64,000 nucleotides of DNA from Stomorhina lunata (Eukaryota > Arthropoda > Insecta > Diptera > Rhiniidae). Shown here piece by piece: positions 49,645 through 62,057 of the stretch. A program made the position numbers and the translations under genes. Location: NCBI GenBank assembly GCA_933228675.1, contig OW121742.1, positions 112,634,739-112,698,738 on the forward strand, in the 5' to 3' direction. How positions within the stretch are numbered: position 1 is the first letter of the stretch; the number at the start of each line of letters is the position of its first letter. Under the pieces are notes generated by a model. That model was given only the letters and a program-made list of their open reading frames with translations, was not told the DNA's origin and did no database searches.

Positions 49645-50033
49645 CCCTGCAGTAAATGCCGTCAGAGAAATAATACTGTTTTGCTATTGACAATGTCTCC
49701 AGTACTACTTGCCTATTTTGCCCCATCCAATGTTATCTACTATTAACATTTAACATTTAGAGTTCCTACGAAATCTACCAGTAGACATTAACACTATTTA
49801 CTTAGTATTGACTTTGTAGTTCTTTTGGTCCAAATGGAGACATTGGGATCAAATCGGGGCCTATTGATATACATATATGTTGACACATTCGTTGACAATG
49901 TCACCTGATATATACTAGAATAGTAGTCTCTATATATTCACTATTTCAGTACTGAACTAAAATTGGGGACATTTGAGTTGATATCACACAAAGTGTTGAC
50001 ATGGAGACACATGATCCCAGTTTTACTACAGGG
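49645..50033. mobile_element. MITE with CCCTG ends and TA target site
   Basis: The ends CCCTGCAGTAAA (49645-49656) and TTTACTACAGGG (50022-50033) are inverse complements with one mismatch, and TA lies directly outside both (49643-49644 and 50034-50035). The 389-bp interior is more GC-rich than its surroundings and carries repeated TGTCTCC or GGAGACA words (49692, 49835, 50002), as subterminal repeats do in many DNA transposons. No transposase. A TA target duplication fits a Tc1/mariner-type mobiliser, but the family is not identified. Confidence 0.65.
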
Positions 50034-50035
50034 TA

Positions 50036-50775
50036 TTATCTCTGGTTCTGTTGTGTTGCTACGAAATGATGGATTTTATATGTTTTCGAATCTGGATGAG
50101 ATTATAGATTATGTGTACAAAAAATCTTTAGTTTTATGTGCATCTATATTTTATTTTAAATACTTTTTCTGATCTTATGACCAATAACAAAGAATTTTTT
50201 TATTTTTTCAAATTTCGCCTAAGTCAACCTAATAAGTTTTCGAATTTTTCCACAGAATTGTTATTTGAATATGCCCTACAGGTTTTAAAAACATCAGTCC
50301 CTTCGCAAGAAGATATATTACATAGTTGAGATATATACACAATTTTGATGGAATTAGAATAGAATTACAAAATTCAGTACAATTAGAAAATGTATATAAA
50401 CATATGAATGTATGTCGATAATGAATAAATCACATTATAATCATATGACTTTTCATACATGTTTTTTAAAAAAAGTGGACTTGGTTTTGTTAAAATCGAG
50501 AAGGAAATCATCTCAGCTTAAAAACCCCTTTTAATCCCAATAACTTAAGAAAGAGTCAATTCTTTATCCTCTAAAATGGGGACTTTTTCATGGATATTAA
50601 ATGCTATTTAATCCCTAATGCAATCCTGAAACTTATTTTATGGTTAAGGACTTGTTTCGTGAAGATTTATTTTATTCCGCTCTTATATAGGTATTATATA
50701 TTTTCGAACTGTAGGGTTCGTTTGAATATATTTATTTTTTGTATACCTTTACAAAATGATTTGTTTATAAAATTT
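50036..50775. other. AT-rich unique stretch
   Basis: Three short open frames (49963-50172, 50138-50329, 50590-50787) overlap or abut and show no recognised domain. The first starts inside the MITE. I see no gene. Confidence 0.5.
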
Positions 50776-50780
50776 TTAAT

Positions 50781-51990
50781 TCTTTAATTTTTCAAAAATT
50801 TTCTATTTTTATAGGAAATTTTTCAAAAATTTCTAATTTTTATAGGAAATTTTTCAAAAATTTCCTATTTTTATAGGAAATTTTTCAAAAATTTCCTATT
50901 TTTATAGGAAATTTTTCAAAAATTTCCTATTTTTATAGGAAATTTTTCAAAAATTTCCTATTTTTATAGGAAATTTTTCAAAAATTTCCTATTTTTATAG
51001 GAAATTTTTCAAAAATTTCCTATTTTTATAGGAAATTTTTCAAAAATTTCCTATTTTTATAGGAAATTTTTCAAAAATTTCCTATTTTTATAGGAAATTT
51101 TTCAAAAATTTCCTATTTTTATAGGAAATTTTTCAAAAATTTCCTATATTTATAGGAAATTTTTCAAAAATTTCCTATTTTTATAGGAAATTTTTCAAAA
51201 ATTTCCTATTTTTATAGGAAATTTTTCAAAAATTTCCTATTTTTATAGGAAATTTTTCAAAAATTTCCTATTTTTATAGGAAATTTTTCAAAAATTTCCT
51301 ATTTTTATAGGAAATTTTTCAAAAATTTCCTATTTTTATAGGAAATTTTTCAAAAATTTCCTATTTTTATAGGAAATTTTTCAAAAATTTCCTATTTTTA
51401 TAGGAAATTTTTCAAAAATATCCTATTTTTATAGGAAATTTTTCAAAAATTTCCTATTTTTATAGGAAATTTTTCAAAAATTTCCTATTTTTATAGGAAA
51501 TTTTTCAAAAATTTCCTATTTTTATAGGAAATTTTTCAAAAATTTCCTATTTTTATAGGAAATTTTTCAAAAATTTCCTATTTTTATAGGAAATTTTTCA
51601 AAAATTTCCTATTTTTATAGGAAATTTTTCAAAAATTTCCTTTTTATACTGGAATTTTTCAAAAATTTCTTTTTTTTTAGGACATTTTTTAAAAATTTCC
51701 TTTTTTTATAGGCAATTTTTCAAAAGTTTCCTTTTTTATAAGAAATTTTTCAAAAATTTTCTTTTTTATAGGAAATTTTTCAAAAATTTCCTTTTTTTAT
51801 AGGAAATTTTTCAAAAATTTTCTTTTTGATACGAAATTTTTTAAAAACTTCCCATTTTTATATTAAATTTTTGAAGAAATTCTTATTTTGTAAGGAAATT
51901 TTTAAAAATTTCCTATTTTTGTAAGGAAATTTTTAAAAATTTCCTATTTTTGTAGGAAATTTTTTAAATATTTCTTATTTTCGTATTATG
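50781..51990 (-). repeat. 31-bp satellite C, inverted uniform array
   Basis: About 39 units, inverse of those at 22.3-24.1 kb: here the units read AGGAAATTTTTC, AAAAATTTCC and TATTTTTAT. Nearly identical from 50840 to 51630, with decay toward 51990. The two uniform arrays of this family lie 27 kb apart in opposite orientation. Confidence 0.95.
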
Positions 51991-53496
51991 GTGTTTAGCC
52001 ACGGTTTTTAACTTATTTTTATTTTCATTTAAAGAAATCTAGTTTATTTTGTCATTTGCAAATTAAATTCTTTTTTGCATAACCTCGTCTTTTTGGCCTT
52101 TTCCTTCTTTTGCATAAATATAAATCATTTATTATTTCCAAGACACTGCTTGACGTCCTTGCAATACTTGACTTCACTTTGGTTAACTTTTACATTCATC
52201 CAACATTAGCTTAAATCCTTAACAACACACTACACTTAAGCAAGCATTGCTTGTTGCCCACTTTAGGGCTAAAACTCTTTAGCCAGCTCATGTAGCCTAC
52301 TTTAAGGCTCATTGTATTAAATTCTTTTTAAAAGCTTATTACAAAACGATAAATTTTAATTTTTTATGGTTTTGGTTTTTCTTATATTTTATAAAATTCT
52401 TATTTCATATCTAATAAAAATTTAAATTTATTTCCTTTTTATCTTATTTAATTTCTTGTTTTTGTTTTTCGGTTATGAATGCATACGATTTTGAAACACG
52501 TAAACCAATTTACATTTTTTTAAGAACTTGCGTTTAGCTTTTTATTATTTTCTGTTTAAGTGATAAATCTTTAAATGTGGCCATTTTAGAATTTTATTGT
52601 TTTCCATTAGGGTCAGTTTTGTATGAGATTTGTTTTTTGTATTAAATTTATTTCTGTGTTTTTTTTTTCTAATTTGTAATTTAATCAAAATTTATGACTA
52701 ACTAACCTAAGTCACACAATGTATGTTTAAGGATTTAATCAAGGGTTTCTTATATTTTTTTCAGGGATTTCTTTTGGTAACTTATTTTTGTAGTAGAACT
52801 TCCTTTGAGATATTTTTCTTTTTCTGAAATTATTCATAAATGTTGAGAAACATAAAAAAGAAAAGAAAGAAATTATAAAGCTACAGGTCAAGGAAATCTA
52901 AGGCACGTATATGGAAGGAAGGACACATAAATTTAATTTAAGCTTTAAATTTAAAATCTAATACAATTCGAAAGTTCTTCAAAAAATATCTGAAAAATAT
53001 AATAGCAGACGTTTTCCACCTGTTTTTATACTAAAGATAAGTATTTTGTTCAGTGGCGCCATCTACCGAGTTATTTATTAAAAACAAATCCATTATTACT
53101 TCTCCAATTAAAAGTTTCTATAGAAACTATTCACATAATAATGTTTTTCTATTGAACATTTCCTATTAATACATGTGCCCTTAGAAAATATTCTTTAATG
53201 CTAATAAAGATATTTGGCTTTCATATTGTTCCCTAAGCTTTCTGCTTCCTGTCCGACAAATATTTTGAGCACATTATTATTACTTTTATGACTTCATGTG
53301 TTGCCATGACTGATTGTATTTTATATAAAAAATAATATAAAAAATCCTATCAGAAACATTTTTCGCCTTCGTGTAGGTTTTGAGGTACAATCTAAAAGAT
53401 TTAACCAGGAACCAGAAGGCCACAATAAAGAAATAAGGACTTAAGCAAATAAATACAGTAAGTGACAAAAAATTTCGCATAAAAATTAGAAATTTA
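51991..53496. other. Unique stretch
   Basis: It contains two minus copies of the GCC(T)ACTTTTAGG type word (52257, 52295) and a CTCF-like motif at 53055-53065. The open frame at 53286-53501 (minus) has no recognised domain. Confidence 0.5.
53055..53065 (-). promoter_or_regulatory. Candidate CTCF-like insulator motif
   Basis: Plus strand CAGTGGCGCCATCTAC; on the minus strand this is TAGATGGCGCC, close to the insect CTCF consensus. It shares TAGATGGCGC exactly with 13431-13440 but points the other way. Function is inferred only. Confidence 0.4.
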
Positions 53497-54715
53497 AACA
53501 TTTTTTTCTAAATTCCTTATTTTTATGGGAAAAATTTGAAAAATTTTCTGTAAAAATTAAAAATTTTAAATAATTTTCTATCAAAAAAAGAAATTTTTTG
53601 AAAATTTTCTTATAAAAATTAGAATTTTTTGAAAAATTTCCTATAAAAATAAGAAATTTTTAAAAATTTTCTATAAAAATAAAAATTAAGAAATTTTTGA
53701 AAATTTTTGACAAATTTCCTATAAAAAATAAGAAATTTTCGAAAATTTTTCTATAAGAATAAAAAATTTTTAAAATGTTTTCTATAAAAAATAAGAAATG
53801 TAAAAAAAAAAATTGAAAAATTTCCTATAAAAATAGGAAATTTTTGAAAAATTTCCTATAAAAATAGGAAATTTTTGAAAAAATTCCTATAAAAATAGGA
53901 AATTTTTGAAAATTTTTTTATAAAAATAGGAAATTTTTGAAAAATTTTCTATAAAAGAAGAAAATTTCTGAAAAATTTCCTAAAAAAATTTGATAATTTT
54001 GAAAAGTTTTCTATAAAAATAAGAAATTTTTGAAAAATTTCCTACAGAAAATAAGAAATTTTCGAAAATTTTCCTATAAAAATAAGAAATTTTTGAAAAG
54101 TTTTCTATAAAAATAAGAAATTATTAAAAAATTTCCTATAAAAATAAGAAATTAAAAGAAATCTTTGAAAAATTTCCTATAAAAATAAGAAATTTTTAAA
54201 AAAATGTCTATAAAAAAAAGAAAAAATTCCAACAAAAATTCCTATAAAAATATGAACTTTTTGAAAACTTTCCTATAAAAATAAGAAATTTTTTAAAAAT
54301 TTCCTATAAAAATAAAAAATTTTGAAAAATTTCCTATAAAATACAATTTTTTTTGAAAAATTTCCTATAAAAATAGAAAATTTTTTAAAAATTTCCTATA
54401 AAAATAGGACATTTTTGAAAAATTTTCTATAAAATCAGGAAATTTTTTAAAATTTTCTATAAAAAAAAGCAATTTTTGAAAAATTTCCTAAAAAATTAGA
54501 AACTTTTGAAAAGTTTTCTATAAAAATAAGAAATTTTTGAAAAAATTCCAACAAAAAATAAGAAATTTTTGAAAAAATTCCAATAAAAATAAGAAATTTT
54601 TGAAAAATTTCCTTTTAAAATAAGAAATTCTTGAAAATTTTTTATTCAAATAAGAAATTTTTGAAAGTTTTCTATAAAAATAAGAAATTTTTGAAAAATT
54701 TGCTATAAAATAGGA
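53497..54715 (+). repeat. 31-bp satellite C, diverged plus-oriented array
   Basis: About 39 diverged units of the CCTATAAAAATAAGAAATTT type. They meet minus-oriented units head-on at about 54715-54735. Confidence 0.85.
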
Positions 54716-55490
54716 TTTTTTTTTTAAATTTCTTGTAGGAAATTTTTCAAAAATTTCTTATTTTTGTAGAAAATTTTTCAAAAATTTCTTATTTTTATAG
54801 GAAATTTTTTAAAAAATTCCTATTTTTATAGGAAATTTTTCAAAAGCTTCCTATTTTTATAGCAAATTTTTAAAAAATTTCCTATTTTTATAGGAAATTT
54901 TTCAAAAGCTTCCTATTTTTATAGGAAAATTTTCAAAAACTTCCTATTTTTATAGGAAATTTTTCAAAAGCTTCTTATTTTTATAGCATATTTTTAAAAA
55001 ATTTCCAATTTTTATAAAAAATTTTTCAAAAATTTCCTATTTTTATAGGAAATTTTTCAAAAATTTCCAATTTTTATAGGAAATTTTTCAAAAATTTTCA
55101 ATTTTTATAAGAAATTTTTCAAAAATTTTCAATTTTTATAAGAAATTTTTCAAAAATTTCCTATTTTTATAGGAAATTTTTCAAAAATTTCCTACTTTTA
55201 TAGGAAATTTTTCAAAGATTTCCTATTTTTGTGGGAAATTTTTCAAAAATTTCCTATTTTTATAGGAAAATTTTCAAAAATTTCCTATTTTTAAAGGAAA
55301 TTTTTCAAAAATTTCCTATTTTTAAAGGAAATTTTTCAAATTTCCTATTTTTATAAGAAAATTTTAAAAAATATCCTATTTTAATAGGAAATTTTTCAAA
55401 AATTTCCTATTTTTATAGGATTTTTTTTTAAATTTCCTATTTTTATAGAAAATTTTTCAAAAATTTCCTATTTTTATAGGAAACTTTTTC
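54716..55490 (-). repeat. 31-bp satellite C, diverged minus-oriented array
   Basis: About 25 units of the AGGAAATTTTTCAAAAATTT type, directly following plus-oriented units. Together with 53497-54715 this is a large inverted repeat without a spacer. Confidence 0.87.
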
Positions 55491-56848
55491 TTAATTTTTT
55501 AAAAAGTTTCTCATTGTCTTAAAAGTTGTATATAAAACTTTCGTTCAATTCCTACAGCTTTACATCTAATTTTGTCTGCATTAGACCTTTTTTCTTTTCT
55601 ATTTGTCACAAACTGTATAAATTTAACTGTTTATGTCCACATACAGACATAAGCCTCTAAAGAGTATTTACCTAACATTTTTACATATACATATTAACAT
55701 TTTAGGATTTAAGTGTATTTATGTGTGTAATACGTGCATACATATAAGGATATTTCCATTACCAAGTGTATAATAAAGATATGTACATTTTTCGTTATAT
55801 ATAACAAAAAAATTTCTTTTACTACATATAAGGCTAGAATTTTATGTGGTCATTTTATTTATGCGTGTCATAAAAAATAAACTAAATATTTGCATAATTT
55901 TAGGCGAGTTAGAAAAATAATATTTGTATAAAGAGTTATTTCGGAATATGAAAATAGAAAAACATAAGAGGATTGTTAAATTTATATACTAGGAATTTTT
56001 TTTTTTTTTTGGGTTATAAAAATAAATTTAAATATTTTCTACTTAGAAAAAAAAGAAGATTTAAGTAAAATGTTGTTTAATATAATTGGGGACAAAATTT
56101 CGGGAAATTTAGTAGAAAAATTGTTGAGTACAATAAAATGAAATGAAAGGGAATAATGGATTTTTAACAGGATGTTAATGGGAAAGTTAAAAGGAAATGG
56201 GAATATAAAGAGATATTGGAAATTTAAATATTTTCTTGGAAATGTAAGCCTAAAATGCTGCTGTAATTTTTAAATGTATTTTAATTTGTATTTTAGTTCA
56301 ATCCATTTACTTTTTTGGTTTCAATATTTTCTATCTAACATTTTTAACATTTTTTATTGAATTTTATTATTAAAATTTTGCTACCTCAAACTTTTTTTAT
56401 ATGATAATTTTTTCTATTTCGAGTATCCACTTTCAGTTAGAATACTTTTATAAAACTTTATTCATAATCATAAATCAGGAAAAAAAATGTAAAACTCTAA
56501 CTTTTTATTTACTTAAAACAGAAACTCTCATATTTATTTAATATCGTGTTCGATTGGTTTTTAAAAGGGTCATACATATATACTTCCATGTCAGTATATC
56601 AGCTTAAAAGTATGCTTTACCTGATATTGTTAACCTAGTTTTTATTTAATTTTTATTATTTCAAAAATAAAAAAGGTTTTAGATTTTTTTTAAATAAGCT
56701 GTGTATTTTAGGAATTTTGATAAATGGGGAATAATTTAGTTTCTAGCCAAACAAAGAATTTAAAAATATGAAGCCCACTTTGGGGGTTTAAAAATCCATG
56801 ATTTAGCCTAAAATGTTTAAAATTTTGTTACTTGTTACCTATAAAAAA
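55491..56848. other. AT-rich unique stretch
   Basis: Minus 13-bp word variant at 55892 and a plus copy at 56603 (CTTAAAAGTATGC). A 16-T run is at about 55996-56011. No credible gene. Confidence 0.5.
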
Positions 56849-57540
56849 TGTTTTTTTATAGGAAATTAAAAAATTTTTTTTTTATAGGAAATTTTTCAAA
56901 AATTTCCTATTTTTATAGGAAATTTTTCAAAAATTTCCTATTTTTATAGGAAATTTTTCAAAAATTTCCTATTTTTATAGGAAATTTTTCAAAAATTTCC
57001 TATTTTTATAGGAAATTTTTCAAAAATTTCCTATTCTTATAGGAAATTTTTCAAAAATTTCCTATTTTTATAGGAAATTTTTCAAAAATTTCCTATTTTT
57101 ATAGGAAATTTTTCAAAAATTTCCTATTTTTATAGGAAATTTTTCAAAAATTTCCTATTTTTATAGGAAATTTTTCAAAAATTTCCTATTTTTATAGGAA
57201 ATTTTTCAAAAATTTCCTATTTTTATAGGAAATTTTTCAAAAATTTCCTATTTTTATAGGAAATTTTTCAAAAATTTTTAATTTCATATTTTGATAAGAA
57301 AAATTTTATATTTTGATAAGAAATTTCCTATTTTTATAGGAAATTTTTTTTTTTAATTTCCTATTTTTATAGGAAATTTTTCAATAATTTGCTAATTTTA
57401 TAAGAAATTTTTAAAAATTTTTAATTTTTGTTGGAAATTTTTCAAAAATTTCTTATTTTGTTTGGAAATTTTTCAAAAATTTCCTTATTTTGTTGGGATT
57501 TTTCAAAATTTTCTTAATTTTGTAGGAAATTTTTCTATAG
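56849..57540 (-). repeat. 31-bp satellite C, third minus-oriented array
   Basis: Uniform from 56885 to 57270 (about 12 units), then decaying to 57540. Confidence 0.92.
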
Positions 57541-58514
57541 CTTCTGGAGGCATTATTTTCTTACTTATTTTTCTTTGGTCTTAAAACTTTACTTCGGGTT
57601 TTTAAACTTTTGTTGCCTAAAAACATGCCTTAAATTTTTAAGCAAAAAATAATATTTTTTTGCCAAATATTCAGGGAATTTTTTTCTATTTTGCATTTTG
57701 GAACACGTTATGTAACTTAAACTGAAATATTTATGATTTTTCCTAAAAAATAGCAGACAAAACAAATAATAAAAGAGTTTTTGGTGAAAAAATTCCAGAC
57801 ATATATGTAAATGTTAAAAAAATTACAACATTTAAAAAAAACGCGTAATATTTGTTCGTCTTTTTTTTTTTTCAAAACAAGGAGAAAATGCAGTAATATG
57901 TTCATATTTCGGATTAAATTATGCAAGAAAAAAAAAACAAAAGAAAACTATAGTATAGATTTCAAAATAACAAGGGGTCAAAAAATAAAGCATACTTTTA
58001 AGCTTAACATAAAAAGGGGTAAATTTGTATATACAGTTAAAGAAAAGGTTATGATGAATCATGTTTCAATTTAAATAAGTTAGGAATAATTTAATAATGC
58101 AGTAATAAAATCTAAAATACCCTAAGGGGTTAATTTTGTAATAATAATAACTTAAACTTGTCATCATTAGAAGTTATTACTTTTTTAACTCTAGTTACAT
58201 TCAATTTGCTTTTATTCCCTGCCTAACCTAAGGTCTTATTTAAAATATTAAATAATTTGTCTTAAATTTAAATTTCCCCAAAAAATCTAGAAATTTACTC
58301 AACAATTAAATTTTATTGTAATTTAATTCCAAAAAATTAATTCAAGAAACAAAAACATTATTTCGCCCATAAAAGCTGCAAGCCCTTAAGTTATGCTACA
58401 ATTTGCAATTTTAATAAATATTATAGCAAAAATAAATTGATAAATAAACTAAAATATTTCTGATATTTATAAAACTAAGCCAAAAACTTATCACTCTCAT
58501 ATAATATTCTAACA
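57541..58514. other. AT-rich unique stretch
   Basis: Variants of the 13-bp word at 57616 and 58384. The open frames 57717-57926 (minus) and 57811-58074 (plus) overlap, are K, N and F rich, and are not credible. Confidence 0.5.
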
Positions 58515-58569
58515 AAAAACAAAATTTTTTCTAATTTTTTCCTCTTCATTTCTTATTCTTTCTTTACAG
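58515..58569 (+). promoter_or_regulatory. Candidate 3' splice acceptor
   Basis: CTAAC (58508-58512) and CTAAT (58531-58535) are plausible branch points. They are followed by an almost pure pyrimidine tract (TTTTTTCCTCTTCATTTCTT) and TCTTTCTTTACAG ending at 58569. CTAAT lies 34 nt before the AG, a normal distance in insects. This is the best splice-site candidate I noticed in the window. It is a prediction from sequence alone. Confidence 0.45.
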
Positions 58570-58777
58570 ATGACTGAATTGTCTATACGCCTAAAATCAT
58601 TATTATAATAATAATCATAGAATGACCATAAGAAAATTACAATTTGTGCAAACAAGCAAAATAAATACTCTCAACGTCTGTCCGATCAAGGCAAAGAAAT
58701 CATAAGGCATTGACACACGTTAACGGAATCAAGGCAAGAATAAATGAAGGCAACAATACAAAAAAAAAAAAAAAAAT
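58570..58777 (+). other. Possible terminal exon ending at a poly-A run
   Basis: After the candidate acceptor the sequence starts ATGACTGAATTG and that frame stops after 12 codons (TAA at 58606-58608). The following 130 bp are GC-richer than the flanks (ACGTCTGTCCGATCAAGG, ACACACGTTAACGGAATC). AATAAA occurs at 58660 and at 58739; the second is 15 nt before a run of 18 A (58760-58777). The layout suits either a short last exon with a 3' UTR or the 3' end of a retroposed transcript, since a genomic A run after AATAAA is more typical of retroposition. No protein is recognised. Confidence 0.3.
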
Positions 58778-59290
58778 AAGTATGAAAAATATTGAAAAAA
58801 ATTAAGGCAAAAAAAAATATGATGTGTATATAATTAATTGAAGCAAGAAAGAATTAGGAAAAGATATTTACAAAATGAAAATAACCATAAAATACAGTAA
58901 ATGAAATGTTTATGAATACTTTCAAGGAAATACACCTAAAACTAGGCAATAGAAAATGTTAAAGGAGAATTGTTACATTTCTAGAGAAAACCTTCCTAAA
59001 AATATGTAACTCAAGAAGCAAATGACAATTTTGACTATATATGCCTACAAAATTCTTAAACTTTTTAAAAACTTTTGCCTAAAATTAAGCAAAAGAAATA
59101 TTTGATTTGATAAATTTTTATGATTTACTTTTCTATGGGGTATGACTATGGCTTAATATATGTTTTAGACAATAACTTAGCCGACGAATCAATAACCCCA
59201 AAATCCTTGAGTGATACTCAATTACCTAAAATTAGCCAACAAGAATCTTGAAAACTCAATTTTGAAAAACTTAAAGAAATCTGTTTCTTA
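58778..59290. other. AT-rich stretch with clustered CCTAAAA words
   Basis: CCTAAAACTAGGC (58935), CCTAAAAATATGT (58995), CCTAAAATTAAGC (59078) and CCTAAAATTAGCC (59225) follow one another at 60-147 bp, all on the plus strand. No gene. Confidence 0.5.
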
Positions 59291-59552
59291 ATCTATCTCT
59301 TAGTCTAAGTCTAGATCTAAACCTTAGTCCATATCTTAGCTTATATCGTAGTCTATATCATAGCATATGCCTTAGTTTACGTCTTTAAACTAATGTACAT
59401 GAAATTGTCTGAATAATAATAATTAGCCTAAAATTATGCAATAATTTTTACATTTCGATAAATACAAAGAACTACGGAATTTTGATTCTATCTTTTAGTC
59501 TTTGTTGTAATCTATATTAAAGAGTATGCCTTACTCTAGATTCTTGTCTATT
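59291..59552 (-). repeat. Decayed outliers of the 12-bp satellite
   Basis: CTTAGTCTAAGTCTAGATC and similar text at 59291-59383 and 59489-59552 are mutated 12-mers; between them lies a plus-oriented CCTAAAATTATGC (59427). A CCTAAAAGTAGGC follows at 59578. Confidence 0.65.
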
Positions 59553-59635
59553 TCAGAGCTTCAGAGATAATCATTGACCTAAAAGTAGGCAAAAGAGAAA
59601 TTAATATGTTTGATACATTTTAAGAATATTTGCCT

Positions 59636-60612
59636 TTGTCTATATCTAGTCTATATCGTAGTCTATGTCTTAGTCTATGTCTTAGTCTATGTCTTAGTCT
59701 ATGTCTTAGTCTATGTCTTAGTCTATGTCTTAGTCTATGTCTTAGTCTATGTCTTAGTCTATGTCTTAGTCTATGTCTTAGTCTATGTCTTAGTCTATGT
59801 CTTAGTCTATGTCTTAGTCTATGTCTTAGTCTATGTCTTAGCCTATGTCTTAGTCTATGTCTATGTCTTAGTCTATGTCTTAGTCTATGTCTTAGTCTAT
59901 GTCTTAGTCTAGGTCTTAGTCTATGTCTTAGTCTATGTCTTAGTCTATGTCTTAGTCTATGTCTTAGTCTATGTCTTAGTCTATGTCTTAGTCTATGTCT
60001 TAGTCTATGTCTTAGTCTATGTCTTAGTCTATGTCTTAGTCTATGTCTTAGTCTATGTCTTAGTCTATGTCTTACTCTATGTCTTAGTCTATGTCTTAGT
60101 CTATGTCTTAGTCTATGTCTTAGTCTATGTCTTAGTCTATGTCTTAGTCTATGTCTTAGTCTATGTCTTAGTCTATGTCTTAGTCTATGTCTTAGTCTAT
60201 GCCTTAGTCTATGTCTTAGTCTATGTCTAAGTCTATGTCTTAGTCTATGTCTTAGCCTATGTCTTAGTCTATGTCTTAGTCTATGTCTTAGTCTATGTCT
60301 TAGTCTATGTCTTAGTCTATGTCTTAGTCTATGTCTTAGTATATGTCTTAGTCTATGTCTTAGTCTATGTCTTAGTCTATTTCTTAGTCTATGTCTTAGT
60401 CTATGTCTTAGTCTACGTATTAGTCTATGTCTTAGTCTATGTCTTAGTCTATATCTTAGTCTATCTTTTAGTGTATGCCTTAGTCTATGTCTTAGTCTAT
60501 GTCTTAGTCTATGTTTTAGTCTATGTCTTAGTCTATGTCTTAGTCTATGTCTTAGTCTATGTCTTAGTCTATGTCTTAGTCTATGTCTTAGTCTATGTCT
60601 TAGTCTATGTCT
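59636..60612 (-). repeat. 12-bp satellite G, array 2 (inverted)
   Basis: About 81 units reading GTCTTAGTCTAT on the plus strand, the inverse of arrays 1 and 3. It is the most uniform of the three. The 342- and 356-codon open frames on both strands consist only of the repeat and are not genes. Confidence 0.97.
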
Positions 60613-62057
60613 GAGTAAATTTGTCAGGACTATGAGTTTCTTTTGCACAGTCTTTCTGAAGGTTAATAGTTTGTTTTTTGATATTTTGAAGATCAGTTAA
60701 AATGAAGCATACTTTTAGGCGTATCTAATAAATAAGTCTTTTTTTAAATAAACTCAATACAAAATCAGTAATAAACCAATTGAACATATAAGTTTGCTTT
60801 ATATTCTTCTTTTTATTAAATAAACTTTATGCAAAAGTCTTTATTTTAAATCCCTGAGAGTATGCAAAGCGAAACTGTTGAAAACCTTTTAGGTTATGTT
60901 TAATATCGATTGTCATAATTCGGATATTTTATGAAAAATACTTTCAAAATTATTATTATTTTTTTCGTCAGCATTTTATAAAACTTTACCACTTACTATT
61001 GTCTTGAGTTCTTTTCAGAAAATTTAACCTTAAATTTGGCCTTAACTTTTGTTTGTTAATAACTTTAATAAATATTAAGCAAAACAAACTTTCGGATAAT
61101 GAAGGCAAACAAAAAAGTCTTCCAATTATTTCATTTTCCCTAACAAACTACCACTAGCAACCCAAATTCTGCCCCCACACACCAACAAAAAAGTTATATT
61201 ACCTGTGCCATAAGTTCCCAGTTGACCATAATGAAATCAACAAACTTATGTCTGAACAAAAAGAGAATATTATTAACATATAGAACCATAAACCAAGTTA
61301 CTAAAATGAAATCATGTTAGTTACAGCATTTAGGCAAACATCTTTACAACATATTACCCAAAACAACATAATATTGTTTAGCTATAAACTTAACTAAATT
61401 ATGTAGCCTACTTTTGGGCAAAAACACATTTTACTTTTCTATATAGACTTAATGTTAAGGTGTGTGTAAGGGCTCTAACAGAAAATGCCTTAAGGTTAGT
61501 TAATGCCTGAAAAGGTTTAGCATTTTCAAACTCATAAAGAAAATATATTTATGGGCCAAATAAATTTTCTTCCTAAATCTTGATAATATTGAAATTTAAT
61601 AATAAATATTGAGAGTTAAAAGGAAATTTTTGATTTACCATTAAATCATATTAAATTATTTGAAGAAAATTTCCAATAAAATCTAATTTTAGAGATAAGA
61701 AGAATTCGTTTATATGAAATCATTATTATTTTCGTTATATTCTGATAACTAACAATAAAATTTTAATTATTTTCCCTTTCTTTTTCATGAAAATATTTCG
61801 GCTTTTCTTATAAGTTGTCCGTTATCTTCAAAGTGGACGTTATTTCAAATAAAGAAATTTTAATGAAAAAAGTTTGTTAGAAGTTTATTTTTGGAGAATG
61901 ACTGATAAAAAAAAATATAGTTAAACAAGAATTAAAGAGGAAATAAACTAAGAAGAAAATTCATAAAAATAAAATTAAGAAATATTTATAAACAAAAGAT
62001 TTGCTCACACAAAGGGACTACAAAAGCTTTAGAAAGAGATTTATTAAGCAAATAAAA
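60613..62057. other. Unique stretch
   Basis: Exact minus copy of the 13-bp word at 60707, plus variant at 60853, minus variant at 61406. The part 61140-61240 is less AT-rich (CTGCCCCCACACACC). No credible gene. Confidence 0.5.

Noticed and set aside
59620..60700. Open frames of 342 and 356 codons on opposite strands
   Set aside because: Both are translations of the 12-bp satellite, whose period is a multiple of three and leaves three frames without stops. Composition is only L-R-H or C-L-S.
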